From: Prado023 sp963747335
GTDB lineage: Bacteria; Actinomycetota; Actinomycetes; S36-B12; CAIYMF01
NCBI GenBank assembly: GCA_963747335.1
Contig: CAVVEV010000011.1
Span: 1-64,000 of the forward strand
DNA length: 64,000 nucleotides
Direction: 5' to 3'
Positions 63,378 to 64,000 of the stretch are shown one piece after another. The notes under the pieces were generated by a model. That model did no database searches and was not told the DNA's origin. It saw only the letters and a list, made by a program, of their open reading frames with translations. The translations under genes and the position numbers were made by a program. Position 1 is the first letter of the stretch, and the number at the start of each line of letters is the position of its first letter.

Positions 63378-64000
63378 TGGCGGGCCTGCGCGTGATGGGA
63401 CTGGTCGGGTCCGCGCTTCACCAGGACGCGGGCCGTGACCATGTCGCCAGTGGCGTGCCCGTCTCGGGCGCCTTCGACCGCTACGCCCATGCGGCGGCAA
63501 CCGCGTTGGTCGGTGGGTCGATCGAGCAGGCCTCGCTCGAGGTCGTCGGCCTGATCGAGGTCGAGCCGGACGTCGCGATCACGTGTGCGGTGACCGGGCG
63601 GGGGGCCGTGAGCGTGAACGGTCGGCCTGCCGCGACGTGGACAGCCCTGGACGTCCCCGCCGGGGCGCGGGTGGAGATCCGATCCGTCGGCCGCGCGTAT
63701 CTGGGCGTGGCCGGGGGGTTCCAGCCGCCCACCGTCCTCGGGTCCCGATCCACCTGCCTGCTCGGGCCGATCGGGCCCGCGCCCGTCGGCCTCGGGGACC
63801 TGGTGTCCGTTGCCCATGCGTGTACGTCCGCGACCGCGGGCGACTTCGTCAGGGCCCCGGCACAGCGCCCGGCCGTGCGCGTCGTCCCGGGGCCGCACCT
63901 GCACCTCGAGTCCTGCGAGGTCCGAGTCCTGGAGGCCTCCCGGATCGGTGTGCGGCTCACCGCGGGTCGTGTGCAGGAGCCACCCGCTGCGGCTCGGGTG
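63377..64000 (+). CDS. pxpC: 5-oxoprolinase subunit C, cut by the window end
   Basis: ATG 63377 overlaps the pxpB stop in TGATG, a coupling arrangement. The first 208 residues match the biotin-dependent-carboxylase-like PxpC family: QDAGRDHVASGVPVSGAFDR, AATALVGGSIEQASLEVVGL, AVTGRGAVSVNGRPA, GRAYLGVAGGFQPPTVLGSR, then LGDLVSV. The C-terminal third lies beyond 64000. It forms the catalytic pair with PxpB. Confidence 0.92.
   Translation, partial: MAGLRVMGLVGSALHQDAGRDHVASGVPVSGAFDRYAHAAATALVGGSIEQASLEVVGLIEVEPDVAITCAVTGRGAVSVNGRPAATWTALDVPAGARVEIRSVGRAYLGVAGGFQPPTVLGSRSTCLLGPIGPAPVGLGDLVSVAHACTSATAGDFVRAPAQRPAVRVVPGPHLHLESCEVRVLEASRIGVRLTAGRVQEPPAAARV

Noticed and set aside
1..64000. tRNA or rRNA genes
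   Set aside because: No cloverleaf, CCA end or conserved rRNA stretch was recognised by eye; a covariance-model scan would be decisive.

Overview
High-GC chromosomal DNA from an actinobacterium. The support is strong G/C at third codon positions, GTG starts, a class F sortase, MalT-like LuxR and DUF4397 proteins, an SHOCT membrane protein, and actinobacterial-style LURP-one and DinB proteins. No rRNA, tRNA or CRISPR array was recognised. I cannot name the genus; Micrococcales or Propionibacteriales relatives would fit.

Layout. (1) 1-9.2 kb: a DinB-family gene split by an IS1634-like element with an unusually long 80-bp target duplication, several gene remnants, a lipoprotein and a large secreted subtilase. 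(2) 9.2-26 kb: a compact accessory block of a LURP-one protein (frameshifted), two metallo-beta-lactamase-fold enzymes, three SulP anion transporters (one wrecked), a MalT-like LuxR regulator (frameshifted), an SHOCT membrane protein, a DUF1269-arylsulfatase fusion and an anaerobic-type sulfatase maturase with a SEC-C tail. Six copies of one 17-bp dyad, TC[AC]TCC-N5-GGA[TG]GA, lie in the intergenic regions of this block, which suggests one local regulon. (3) 26-29 kb: two lipoproteins and a membrane protein; one lipoprotein carries a 15-bp tandem repeat. (4) 29.4-38.7 kb: a group of apparently cytoplasmic hydrolases: two patatin-like lipases, a caspase-like DUF6345 protein with an unknown partner, a DUF2278/lamin-tail protein and an HExxH metalloprotease. 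(5) 39-44 kb: a lower-GC orphan membrane protein, a double-GGDEF protein with an internal duplication and a serine recombinase. (6) 44-52.4 kb: envelope genes (alpha/beta hydrolase with membrane domain, Vps62-like protein, potassium channel, DUF4397 protein plus sortase). (7) 52.4-55.4 kb: YaaA, an epimerase-like protein and a secreted SH3/M15-like protein. (8) 55.6-61.5 kb: a c-di-GMP cluster with two paralogous PAS-GGDEF proteins flanking a GGDEF-EAL protein. (9) 61.7 kb to the end: the 5-oxoprolinase operon pxpABC, preceded by a small Cys-Pro-repeat reading frame.

How the parts may fit together. In block 2 the sulfatase needs a formylglycine, the maturase beside it can install one, and the SulP carriers could move the released sulfate. 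The shared dyad and central LuxR gene suggest coordinated control. This is inference.

Caveat. Many genes, mostly before 17 kb but also at 38.5, 42.3, 44.25, 50 and 62.97 kb, are broken by single-base shifts while neighbours are intact. Some of these may be assembly indels rather than true pseudogenes.
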